Of a stretch of 37,262 bases of DNA, positions 9,203 to 15,801 are shown one piece after another. Each line of letters opens with the position of its first letter. Positions within the stretch are counted from its first letter, which is position 1. Below the pieces are notes generated by a model, which saw only the letters and a list, made by a program, of their open reading frames with translations, searched no databases and was not told the DNA's origin. The stretch covers positions 1 through 37,262 of the IMG/VR virus record IMGVR_UViG_3300028559_002717; one strand, 5' to 3'. The position numbers and the translations under genes are program-made. This stretch comes from a virus.

Positions 9203-9547
9203 CTATCGTCTCCGGTTCAGGGCACCCAGGGCACCCGCTTCGATCAGTTGCACGTCCGCCCACAGGCCGGGCGAGGGCGTGATACCGGCGAGGTCGAACC
9301 CCGCCCGCACCGCGGTGTAATCCAGCCCGCAAAAGAACAGCGGGCCTGCCGCCGAGGCCACCACGCGCCACTGGGTGGTCACGGCGAGGAAGGCATCGAC
9401 GGCGGCGGTGTTTTCGGGCCAGACGCCCTCTTCCACGTCGTCGTCAGCGAACAGGGCGGGGTCGATCCCGAAGAAGGCGCAATCGTCGGTCAGGTCATCC
9501 CGGCCTGCGGCCAGAGTGCCATCCGCCCAGGCACCCCCCGCCCACAT
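9203..9547 (-). CDS. DUF1799 tail assembly protein (114 aa)
   Basis: Small acidic protein between the tail chaperone and the tape measure gene. The segment VDAFLAVTTQWRVVASAAGP followed by LFFCGLDYTAV matches the DUF1799 family, which sits at this place in many siphophages and GTA-like elements. The position corresponds to the second of the paired tail-assembly chaperones (gpG/gpT type), here as a separate gene with no frameshift needed. ATG 9547 overlaps the upstream stop by one base (TGATG), implying coupled translation. It should act during tail assembly by coating the tape measure rather than being part of the virion; that role is inferred. Confidence 0.8.
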   Translation of the reverse strand: MWAGGAWADGTLAAGRDDLTDDCAFFGIDPALFADDDVEEGVWPENTAAVDAFLAVTTQWRVVASAAGPLFFCGLDYTAVRAGFDLAGITPSPGLWADVQLIEAGALGALNRRR

Positions 9548-9861
9548 CAGTTTTTTGCGCGGACCTGCCCCCCGGCCATTTCCGTCCAGTAGGCTTTCAG
9601 CAGGCCGACCCGCGCCCAGGGCTGGAGCAGGATCTGTTCCAGCAGCGCGGGCGAGAACGCGACCTGCTCGCCGTCGTCATCCAGGATGTCGCCCAGGTGC
9701 AGGATCGCCGCGCGCAGGAAGTCTTCGATCTGCAGCTGCTCGGCACCCTCCAGCACCCTGTAGCGGACGGTCACTGTCTCCGGCCTGGGGCCGTCATCGG
9801 TGGGCACCATCAAGGTGGCGGTGCAGGTGAAGGTGCGGTTCTTGACGAGGCGGTAGGCCAT
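9547..9861 (-). CDS. Tail assembly chaperone (104 aa)
   Basis: Follows the tail tube gene and precedes the DUF1799 gene. The N-terminus (MAYRLVKNRTFTCTATLMVP) and the C-terminal segment (LLQPWARVGLLKAYWTEMAG) agree with small phage tail chaperones of alphaproteobacterial siphophages. ATG 9861 has GGAG at correct spacing; the long open frame upstream in the same phase is a shadow of the tube gene. It probably works with the DUF1799 protein to recruit tube subunits to the tape measure. Family resemblance is moderate; position is the stronger argument. Confidence 0.75.
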   Translation of the reverse strand: MAYRLVKNRTFTCTATLMVPTDDGPRPETVTVRYRVLEGAEQLQIEDFLRAAILHLGDILDDDGEQVAFSPALLEQILLQPWARVGLLKAYWTEMAGGQVRAKN

Positions 9862-9881
9862 GGGAACTCCGGGTGTTGGGA

Positions 9882-10814
9882 TCAGGTGCAGACGATCGAC
9901 CAGGCGGCGGTGGCCGAGGTGCGCAGCGGGATCGCGTTGATCGTCTGCTGCACCACGCCCTGGTCCTGGTCGAAATTCGCGGGGCGCTGGATCTGCATCG
10001 CGGGGATGTTCAGCGCCACGCGGCGGCCCGCGGTGGTGCCGTGCAGCATCGCAAGCGCCACGGATGTGCGCGCATCCGCCAGCGCCCAGGGGTTGAAGGT
10101 GGCCAGTGCCATGGTGTTCAAGGTGAACTCGCAAGTCTCCATCCGGTCGGTGATCATCACCTCCTGGGCGTTGATCAGGAACCGGTTCTGCAGCGTGTTG
10201 CCGACATCGAAGGTGAACGACTTCATCTCGACAGCGACGGCATTGACCGTGAAGGTGGGCGTGTTCACCCGGGTCGCCCCCTGCGGATCGGGGAAGGCGG
10301 TATACGTCGGGGTCGCCATCGCCACGGCGGTGGGAGCCTGATAGAGCGCCGTGAACTCCCACATCAGCACCGGAATGCCCTGGGCACTGAGACTCAGCTT
10401 GCAGGTGCCGCGCGCGCCCGGCGCGACGAACAGCATCCCGTCGACGTTCAGATAGATCGTCGCCGACCCCTGCGCGGCATCGACCGGGGCATAGGTGACG
10501 GAGGTGACCGCGACGATGGTCTGCGACATGCCGCAGGCCAGCGCCAGCGGCCCCCAGGCGGGCGCGGTGCCCGCCGTGCCGGAGGCCTGCAGTTCCGTCT
10601 CGAAGGTGATCTTGACATGGGCATCCAGCGGGATGCTGCCCGACTGGCCAAACCACGGGTTGTCCAGCGCGCGGTCCATGTCCTGCCCCTCATAGGGCAT
10701 GATCTTGAGGTTCTTGCAGACGATGGCGTTGGCAGCCCCGGTCGGCACCGGATCGGTGCCGTAGGTCACCTCGGTCTTGAGCATCAAGAGCTTCTTGCGC
10801 CAGAACATCGGCAT
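9882..10814 (-). CDS. Major tail tube protein (310 aa)
   Basis: Predicted tail tube subunit. The N-terminus (MPMFWRKKLLMLKTEVTYGT, then DPVPTGAANAIVCKNLKI) is typical of long tube proteins of Mu-like siphophages: a short basic start, then a beta-barrel region. Near residues 60-75 comes an acidic beta strand pattern (SIPLDAHVKITFETELQ). The start is firm: GGAGGT lies 6-7 bases before ATG 10814. No contractile-sheath gene is present anywhere in the window, so this should be the only tail polymer and the tail should be flexible and non-contractile, unlike Mu itself. Confidence 0.85.
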   Translation of the reverse strand: MPMFWRKKLLMLKTEVTYGTDPVPTGAANAIVCKNLKIMPYEGQDMDRALDNPWFGQSGSIPLDAHVKITFETELQASGTAGTAPAWGPLALACGMSQTIVAVTSVTYAPVDAAQGSATIYLNVDGMLFVAPGARGTCKLSLSAQGIPVLMWEFTALYQAPTAVAMATPTYTAFPDPQGATRVNTPTFTVNAVAVEMKSFTFDVGNTLQNRFLINAQEVMITDRMETCEFTLNTMALATFNPWALADARTSVALAMLHGTTAGRRVALNIPAMQIQRPANFDQDQGVVQQTINAIPLRTSATAAWSIVCT

Positions 10815-10816
10815 GG

Positions 10817-10978
10817 TCAGACCTCCGGGTCAGGGTTGAGGGCGGGGGGTGCGGGCAGCAACGCGCCGTCCACCAGAAGGTAGGACCCGCCCGTGGTGGG
10901 CAGGATGTGCGGATGCTGACCGGGAAGAGGGGCCGCCTGCGGCAGCCCGGTCGGCGCGGCATCGGGCTTGCTGGTCAT
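10817..10978 (-). CDS. Small tail-region protein of unknown function (53 aa)
   Basis: Short proline-rich protein (GLPQAAPLPGQHPHILPTTG) between the tail terminator and tail tube genes. ATG 10978 overlaps the previous stop as ATGA, and the tube gene follows with a 2-base gap, so it fits precisely into the operon. The end (YLLVDGALLPAPPALNPDPE) is hydrophobic then proline-rich. Small proteins of this kind are often present at this place in Rhodobacterales Mu-like phages, but I know no function. The exact spacing supports a real gene more than its sequence does. Confidence 0.6.
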   Translation of the reverse strand: MTSKPDAAPTGLPQAAPLPGQHPHILPTTGGSYLLVDGALLPAPPALNPDPEV

Positions 10979-11418
10979 TCGAAAATCCTCAGCTGGTCGG
11001 TGATCGAAAACTCCACCCCATAGGCCAGCAGCCCGGGCTGAAGCGTGATGAGCTGGTGGCTCTGGTAGGCGAACACCCCGACGGTCTCGGCGGGGGTCCA
11101 GCCCGCGATCGCGCGGATCGCCGCGTCGATCGTGGCCTCGACGGCGGTTTGCGCCCGATCGCCAGTCGGGTTGTCGATCGCGGGAAAGGACAGCACGACG
11201 CTGATCACCTCTTCGGTGATCTGGCTGAACACAGCCGTGGCCGTATCCGGGGCGCGGCCCCGCCCTCCGCGCGGAATGACAAAAGCCAGGGCGCCCAGCC
11301 CCTTCATTTCGCCCGACGCCATCAGCCGCGCCAGATCGAGCGCGACCCGCACATCGCGCAGCGGGTCGGGGGTCAGCCGGGCCTTCAGGCGGTCCACGAT
11401 CGGCTGCAGCGGGATCAT
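10975..11418 (-). CDS. Tail terminator, Mu gp37-like (147 aa)
   Basis: Follows the gp36-like connector gene, where Mu has gp37, and precedes the tail tube gene. The start MIPLQPIVDRLKARL and the mixed alpha/beta pattern with SQITEEVISVVLSFPAIDNP and the closing EFSITDQLRIFE match small tail-terminator or tail-completion proteins. These cap the tail tube and mediate joining to the head. ATG 11418 overlaps the gp36 stop by one base (TGATG). The gp37 assignment is by position and size; the tail-terminator role is family knowledge. Confidence 0.75.
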   Translation of the reverse strand: MIPLQPIVDRLKARLTPDPLRDVRVALDLARLMASGEMKGLGALAFVIPRGGRGRAPDTATAVFSQITEEVISVVLSFPAIDNPTGDRAQTAVEATIDAAIRAIAGWTPAETVGVFAYQSHQLITLQPGLLAYGVEFSITDQLRIFE

Positions 11419-11846
11419 CAGATGAACCCCCGCATGTTGTCGGCGGTGAACTCGCGGTCGCGGTCCACGATCTGCACGCCCGAATTGCCCGACGCGGCGG
11501 GCTCAACCCCAGCGATGCTCAGCAGGACCACGCCCTGGGCGATCTCGCGCAGCAGTTTCATGGCGGCGTCGTAGTCCGCCTTGACCTTGGCCTCGGGTTC
11601 AGAGCTGTGCAGTTTCCACAGCGCAATCGCCTGGGCAAGGTCAGCCACCAGGGCGGGCGTGGCGGCCAGCGGCAGGGCATAGCGGCCCGACAGATAGCCG
11701 TCGATCACCGCATCGGTGTCGGCCAGCGCGCGGGCCAGCACGGCGGTGTCGATCACCCCCAGCGGGATCGGGCCGCGATCGGTCAGGGCGATGATCCGCC
11801 CCTCGCCGAACCGGTCCGTCAACTGTGCCTGGGTGCAATAGGTCAT
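11418..11846 (-). CDS. Head-tail connector, Mu gp36-like, DUF1320 (142 aa)
   Basis: DUF1320 protein. The N-terminus (MTYCTQAQLTDRFGEGRIIA) and the segment VIDGYLSGRYALPL are characteristic of Mu gp36 homologues, which form the adaptor between portal and tail. The helical remainder (LAQAIALWKLHSSEPEAKVK, then YDAAMKLLREIAQG) also fits. It lies between the Acb2-like gene and the tail terminator; the ATG follows the upstream stop by one base. Size is normal for the family. Confidence 0.88.
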   Translation of the reverse strand: MTYCTQAQLTDRFGEGRIIALTDRGPIPLGVIDTAVLARALADTDAVIDGYLSGRYALPLAATPALVADLAQAIALWKLHSSEPEAKVKADYDAAMKLLREIAQGVVLLSIAGVEPAASGNSGVQIVDRDREFTADNMRGFI

Positions 11847-11847
11847 G

Positions 11848-12228
11848 TCAGTCGGCCACCGCCGCCCGGACGGCGCAGTCCTTGGCCTCGAGCAGCTTGC
11901 GCCGGCAGGCGGTGCGTTCGGGGCTGCGCAGCGTGGTCTTCACGATCCGGTCGGCCAGCATGGCGAAGGGCCGCGAGATCGACTGCAGATGGTCGGGCAG
12001 GTGCTTCCAGGCGAACCACTTCAGGATCGGCTCATCGCAGGACACCGGGGCCTCGTGGGGGGGCTGCACCTCGTGGATCAGCAGGTCCCGGCCGGAATGA
12101 ACGTGGAACGTCTCTGCGAACCCCGCCTCGACGGTGACCAGCGGGCCGACGAAGGATCCGTCGGCGGTCAGCGGCATCACCCGCACCGGCAAGCCGTGGT
12201 TTGCTTCAACAAGGATCGTCGTGGTCAT
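11848..12228 (-). CDS. Acb2/Tad1-like hairpin protein, candidate anti-CBASS/anti-Thoeris sponge (126 aa)
   Basis: Start ATG 12228 has AGGAG 8 bases upstream. Residues 1-60 are beta-rich (LPVRVMPLTADGSFVGPLVT, then ETFHVHSGRDLLIHEV). Residues ~68-126 carry the helical-hairpin pattern of the Acb2/Tad1 family: an aromatic helix start (LKWFAWKHLPDHLQSISRPF), a helix with LADRIV, a turn SPERT (102-106), and the helix KLLEAKDCAVRA (111-122). Known Acb2 and Tad1 proteins bind cyclic oligonucleotides or gcADPR and block CBASS or Thoeris signalling. In the transposable Pseudomonas phages where Acb2 was described, its gene also lies among structural genes. The N-terminal half is an extension relative to the minimal hairpin proteins. 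The hairpin assignment is by remembered motif; activity is untested. Alternative: a virion protein using the same fold. Confidence 0.65.
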   Translation of the reverse strand: MTTTILVEANHGLPVRVMPLTADGSFVGPLVTVEAGFAETFHVHSGRDLLIHEVQPPHEAPVSCDEPILKWFAWKHLPDHLQSISRPFAMLADRIVKTTLRSPERTACRRKLLEAKDCAVRAAVAD

Positions 12229-12254
12229 CGGGTCGCTCCTGGGACAAGTCGGGT

Positions 12255-12312
12255 GGCCGTCTCTCCGGCCTGTCACGGGCATCCTCCCCCGTTCATCCGG
12301 GTCCGCGCCCGG
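12255..12312 (-). other. Hairpin-bearing leader of the Acb2-like gene
   Basis: The 166 bases from 12229 to 12394 hold no convincing gene. Two inverted repeats are visible: GGCCG/CGGCC (12255-12259 with 12266-12270) and CCGGG/CCCGG (12297-12301 with 12308-12312). In this tightly packed operon such a gap is unusual and may hold a promoter, a processing site or a transcript-level control for the gene downstream. No clear -35/-10 pair was found. Confidence 0.3.
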
Positions 12313-12394
12313 CTCGCCTACTCGGATCGCCCGCCCCTGCCGCTCTGAGGGCTTCGTGGGGTCGGGTTCGCGATGGATCCTTTCGCTCGGGATG

Positions 12395-12634
12395 TCAGCT
12401 GATGCCGACGATCAGCTCAGGGTCGTCCATCAGCGCCTCGAACTGCGCTGGCGTCAGGTCGCGGGCCCGGATGATGACGGCCTCCGGGGTGAAATGCCGA
12501 CCGGCGCGCCAGCGGCCCCGGGCGGGGCCCTTGATGGTCAGCGTCTCCCCTTCGCCGGTCTGCACGGGGTCGATGACGGTGGGGTCGCTGACGGCGGGGT
12601 TCAGGTCGGGTTCAGCGGTGGGTTTACGGGCCAT
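12395..12634 (-). CDS. HI1506 / Mu gp35-like small protein (79 aa)
   Basis: Follows the major capsid gene, as FluMu HI1506 and Mu gp35 do. The middle has the family pattern of a basic beta turn followed by a preference for T-P-E and A-R-D-L (GRWRAGRHFTPEAVIIRARD), then LTPAQFEALMDDPELIV, the usual acidic C-terminal helix. The N-terminal 25 residues are acidic and disordered. Function in Mu is unknown; it may contribute to head completion. ATG 12634 has AGGAG upstream. Confidence 0.75.
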   Translation of the reverse strand: MARKPTAEPDLNPAVSDPTVIDPVQTGEGETLTIKGPARGRWRAGRHFTPEAVIIRARDLTPAQFEALMDDPELIVGIS

Positions 12635-12660
12635 TCAACGGTCTCCTGTCGGCTCAACGA

Positions 12661-12683
12661 AGGGGGCGGGTGCGCCGCCCCCT
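12661..12683 (-). terminator. Strong hairpin just after the major capsid gene
   Basis: On the minus strand the sequence AGGGGGCGG-CGCAC-CCGCCCCCT forms a perfect 9-bp GC stem with a 5-base loop about 20 bases after the capsid stop. No U-tract follows, so it is not a classical intrinsic terminator. It may stop part of the transcripts, or protect the 3' end of the capsid message, and so set capsid over the downstream genes. Confidence 0.5.
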
Positions 12684-12702
12684 CTGGTTCAACCGACCGG
12701 CG

Positions 12703-13596
12703 TCAGGCCAGCCACGGCACAACGAGGAGTTCCGCAGTGCCTTTCCATTCGTTGGTGATCCCGCCCGTGCCGTATTCCGAGTTCACCAGTTGCCGGGCCG
12801 CGCTTTCCAGCGCAGGCGGCACCACCAGAAGGTTCGGCACCAGGCCCAGCGGATTGCCGCCATCGGACTTCATGTTGGAAATCCCCGCCCGCGCGATGGC
12901 ATAGTTGGCGGCGTTCAGGGTCTGCTTCGACCCCCAGGCCAGTTGCGGCAGGCCGTAACCGACGTTGCACCGCATATCGACGCCATAGACATACTCGTTG
13001 CGCAGAAAGACGTTGTCGTCCAGATCGCGGTCCTTGGCGACGAACATGGGGGCCTTGCGTTCCTGGTAGATGATCGGCTTCAGCGGACGGTTGGTGCACA
13101 TCAGGAACCACGGGGTGCCCGCGCCGCCGTCGGTGTTGGCATAGGTGCCGGTCGAGCCGTCGGCGAGCTGGATCGGGTGGTCGGTGTCGAAGAAGAACTG
13201 GCCGTCGAAACAGTTGGTCGCGAACCCGGCTTTCAGCAGCGCCCAGACCAGTTCCTCGGGCAGGCGGGCCGCGCCGTCGCCCATCATGCTGAAGGCGTCG
13301 GAATACATCGCGAGGTTGTCATCCTCGATGAAGTTCCGCGAGACCGCGACCGTCTTTTCGAAATGCCGGTTCAGAATGACGTAGGAGGCTTCGGTCAGGT
13401 TGTCGATCTGGCGCGGGCCCAGCCATTCGCGCAGGCCGGTCTGGCCCTTCAGCCAGCCATAGGTGTTCATCGCGGTCGAGGAGCGCACGGTCTTGGCGAT
13501 GCGGTCCTTCATCTTGGGGACGGAATCGTAGGCGTTCTGGTATTCGGCGCTGAAACCGACACGCAGGGCCTGAAGGGAGGTTTGGGTGATGATCAT
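12703..13596 (-). CDS. T: Major capsid protein, Mu gpT family (297 aa)
   Basis: Mu-type major head subunit. The N-terminus (MIITQTSLQALRVGFSAEYQ) and later segments such as EWLGPRQIDNLTEASYVILN, HFEKTVAVSRNFIEDD and KDRDLDDNVFLRNEYVYGVD are conserved across gpT homologues. The length is normal for the family. It lies after the cement protein and protease/scaffold genes. HK97-like fold and assembly into the icosahedral head are family knowledge. Translation starts at ATG 13596, with AAGGA upstream. Confidence 0.95.
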   Translation of the reverse strand: MIITQTSLQALRVGFSAEYQNAYDSVPKMKDRIAKTVRSSTAMNTYGWLKGQTGLREWLGPRQIDNLTEASYVILNRHFEKTVAVSRNFIEDDNLAMYSDAFSMMGDGAARLPEELVWALLKAGFATNCFDGQFFFDTDHPIQLADGSTGTYANTDGGAGTPWFLMCTNRPLKPIIYQERKAPMFVAKDRDLDDNVFLRNEYVYGVDMRCNVGYGLPQLAWGSKQTLNAANYAIARAGISNMKSDGGNPLGLVPNLLVVPPALESAARQLVNSEYGTGGITNEWKGTAELLVVPWLA

Positions 13597-13608
13597 CAGG
13601 GCTGTTCC

Positions 13609-14040
13609 TTACGACAGGAGGGCGCGGGTGAGGACTTCGTCGAACCGGACCCAGACGCCGATCGCGTCCACGTCCACGACGGCCCCGGCGGGGGATCGGG
13701 TGTTGGTGCCGTTGGTCTTGGCCACCGTCTGATCGTCGACGATGTAGCAGACCGCGCCGATGTCGGCGGTGGCGATCAGGTCAGCCGCCGCCGAGTTGGC
13801 ATAGCGGAACACCCCCTCGCGGAACTCGATATTCGTCACCCCGGCGGTGGTGCTGGTGGCCGGGGTTTCGGCGCGACCCGCCCCGAACGAACCGGTTGCC
13901 GTCGCCCCCTCGATCAGGTGACCCGACGCGTTGCGCATCAGCAGGGCACCGGAAAAGATGGCCTGGTTGAGGCCCAGAAGGCCCACGCGGTCGCCCTCAC
14001 CCATTTGCGGGGTCGAGCGGTTGTCGGTCAGAGCGACCAT
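13609..14040 (-). CDS. Capsid cement / decoration protein (143 aa)
   Basis: Lies between the protease and the major capsid gene. The beta-rich sequence with small residues (IFSGALLMRNASGHLIEGAT, YIVDDQTVAKTNGTNTRSPA, GVVVDVDA-like strands) resembles the cement proteins of Mu-like phages that decorate the capsid surface. ATG 14040 overlaps the protease stop by one base. No enzymatic motif is visible. A decoration role is inferred from position and composition. Confidence 0.8.
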   Translation of the reverse strand: MVALTDNRSTPQMGEGDRVGLLGLNQAIFSGALLMRNASGHLIEGATATGSFGAGRAETPATSTTAGVTNIEFREGVFRYANSAAADLIATADIGAVCYIVDDQTVAKTNGTNTRSPAGAVVDVDAIGVWVRFDEVLTRALLS

Positions 14041-15122
14041 CAGTTTGCCTCCTTCTTGGCATCCGCCTGCAGCGCGGCGAGGAATTTGTCATGCGGCTGG
14101 CCCAGTTGGTCGGCGACCGCCTTCTGCTCGGCGTTCAGCGCGGTGATCACCGCGTCCGTGTCGGGCGGGGCGCTGGCCATATGCGACGTGGCGAGCGTCA
14201 TCAGCCCCGCGACGGCGCGTTGCGCCCGGCTGGGGTCTTCCATGTGGAAGGTGATGTAGAACTCGCGGTCCTCGGGCCGGATGGCCCGCTTGTTCGCGAT
14301 CTCGCCGTCGATGAAGGCCTCCGAAGCGGCGCGCTTTTGCGCCATCTCCAGCGCATCGAGGCGACCGCGCAGGGTCGCGTTCTCGGCCTGCAGCGATATC
14401 TGCGCCGCGCCCTGAGCCAGTTTGCCCTTCACGGCGGCAAGGATCGCTGTGGGGTTGGCATCGTCGACACCCAGCTCGGTGCCGATCGCGGCCAGGGCCG
14501 ACTGCATCGCGGCGGCGGGCTTCATGTCGGACTTGGCCGGGATCGCCGCCATGACCTCTTCGGCGGTGGCGGTGGCGGGCAGGCCCAGCTTTTCGGCCAG
14601 GCGCGCCAGGAACTCTTCAAGGGTCACGGGGCTCTCCATCTTCTGGGCCGTCTTCTGGGCCATGTTCAGGGCGGTCAGGTTCTTGATGTTGGGAACGTTG
14701 GTCAGGCTGGCCCGCAGGATCTGCAGCACCTCGCCCGCCTTGGTGTGGAAGAACACCGGGCTGATCCCGCGATAGGCGCGGTCGGCCAGCAGCGCACGAC
14801 CCGAGGCGTTCCAGTCGACCCGGCCCCAGATGCCGTCGGCACGGGCCTGCAGCTCCTTGATCCAGCCGCGCGCCGGGGCCTCGCCGCCCTGCTGGCCGAT
14901 CTTGTCGGTCGAATGGTTCTCATCGATCAGCATGCCGCGCTCGTCCGACATCGAGGCGGCGATCACGGCGGCGGCATCGACAACCCGGTAGGGTCCGCGC
15001 CCGTCGAAGGTGCGGATGGTGTTGTCCGCAGGCAGCAGATGCACCCAGTCGGGCACATCCGCCCCGGCGGGCAGATCCATGGCGGCCATCAGGGCCAGAA
15101 GCGGGCGGGGCGGGGTGTTCAT
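14040..15122 (-). CDS. I: Head maturation protease and scaffold, Mu gpI/Z-like (360 aa)
   Basis: Mu gpI-type protein. Residues 1-150 form the protease part (DWVHLLPADNTIRTFDGRGP, then LIDENHSTDKIGQQGGEAPA around residues 65-84, and YRGISPVFF near 117). Residues ~155-360 are charged and helical with a coiled coil at ~245-275 (LQAENATLRGRLDALEMAQK), the scaffold part. In Mu a shorter scaffold (gpZ) is made from an internal start; here ATG codons at 14663 (M154) and 14639 (M162) stand exactly at the domain boundary and could serve the same purpose, although no strong ribosome binding site is visible before either. It acts in prohead assembly and is later degraded. Confidence 0.88.
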   Translation of the reverse strand: MNTPPRPLLALMAAMDLPAGADVPDWVHLLPADNTIRTFDGRGPYRVVDAAAVIAASMSDERGMLIDENHSTDKIGQQGGEAPARGWIKELQARADGIWGRVDWNASGRALLADRAYRGISPVFFHTKAGEVLQILRASLTNVPNIKNLTALNMAQKTAQKMESPVTLEEFLARLAEKLGLPATATAEEVMAAIPAKSDMKPAAAMQSALAAIGTELGVDDANPTAILAAVKGKLAQGAAQISLQAENATLRGRLDALEMAQKRAASEAFIDGEIANKRAIRPEDREFYITFHMEDPSRAQRAVAGLMTLATSHMASAPPDTDAVITALNAEQKAVADQLGQPHDKFLAALQADAKKEAN

Positions 15123-15155
15123 GCCGCGATCATCGCGACATCGAAGGCGTCAAAA

Positions 15156-15195
15156 CATCCGCAACGGTGTGCGGAGACGCAGGCCCCCGCGGATG
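15156..15195 (-). terminator. Possible attenuator hairpin between gpG and gpI genes
   Basis: The 103 bases between the gpG-like stop and the protease start contain no gene. On the minus strand CATCCGC (15189-15195) pairs with GCGGATG (15156-15162) and is followed directly by TTTT. The loop is long (26 bases) and other pairings compete, so the structure is weak evidence for an attenuator. Confidence 0.3.
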
Positions 15196-15225
15196 CCGCA
15201 AGCCTGCATGGCCGGTGGGGTCCGG

Positions 15226-15681
15226 TCAAGACGCGGTGGTGATCGCCCCGGTCAAGTATTCTTCGATGATGTCCAGCATGTTGGTCTCGTCCTCCGGTGA
15301 CAGCCCGATGAAGGGGCGCGCCGGGATGTCGCCCCACAGATGCGGGAACGCGGCCCGGGTGCCGCCGAACTGCATCATGGCGGCTTGAACGACACCCGAG
15401 CCGACCTCGACGAAGTCGCGTCCCGCATCGTGAAAGATCCCCTCTCGCATCGTGCCCGACTGGACCAGCGGCTTGACGCTGCTTTTGCGCGCAAGCGTGA
15501 CCGGCGAATTTGCAGCCCAGGCCGCGCCGTCAGGACCCTTGCCATCGGCAAACCGGTCCTTCGTGGATTTGGTCAGATATTCCCCGAGCTGCTCCATCAG
15601 GGGCGTCATGTCGTCCATGCTGCCGCTCAGCCGGTCCAGCGCGCCGGTGACCTGGTCAGCCTTGAGTTCGACGATGAACAT
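15226..15681 (-). CDS. G: Virion morphogenesis protein, Mu gpG-like (151 aa)
   Basis: Phage virion morphogenesis (tail_S) family. The start MFIVELKADQVTGALDRLSG, the Thr/Lys pattern TKSTKDRFADGKGPDGAAWA, and the segment PLVQSGTMREGIFHDAGRDF followed by GTRAAFPHLWGDIPARPFIG are classical for Mu gpG homologues. ATG 15681 has AAGGAG upstream. In Mu gpG is needed for joining of heads and tails or tail completion. Its order after MuF is conserved. Confidence 0.9.
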   Translation of the reverse strand: MFIVELKADQVTGALDRLSGSMDDMTPLMEQLGEYLTKSTKDRFADGKGPDGAAWAANSPVTLARKSSVKPLVQSGTMREGIFHDAGRDFVEVGSGVVQAAMMQFGGTRAAFPHLWGDIPARPFIGLSPEDETNMLDIIEEYLTGAITTAS

Positions 15682-15683
15682 GG

Positions 15684-15800
15684 CTATCTCCTTCCTGCGG
15701 GCGCGACAGGGTGCAAATCTCCCTGCCGTAGCACGATCTCGGGATCGGAGCGCCATACGAGGTTTCCGGGCAACCGGGTGGGAGGCCTCGTCGCCCGCAC
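15684..15800 (-). CDS. Possible 38-aa protein between MuF and gpG genes
   Basis: A GTG-initiated frame (GTG 15800, stop 15684-15686) fills the interval between the MuF stop and the gpG start with only 1-2 spare bases at each end. Its product contains NLVWRSDPEIVLRQGDLHPV, which reads like a protein rather than a shadow. AAGGA lies 11 bases before the GTG, but is closer to an overlapping ATG in another frame (49 codons, Cys/Arg/Pro-rich). Either frame, or neither, may be translated. Confidence 0.3.
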   Translation of the reverse strand: MRATRPPTRLPGNLVWRSDPEIVLRQGDLHPVAPAGRR

Positions 15801-15801
15801 A

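Noticed and set aside
12670-14259. Plus-strand open frame (529 codons) opposite capsid and cement genes
   Set aside because: Shadow of well-supported capsid genes.
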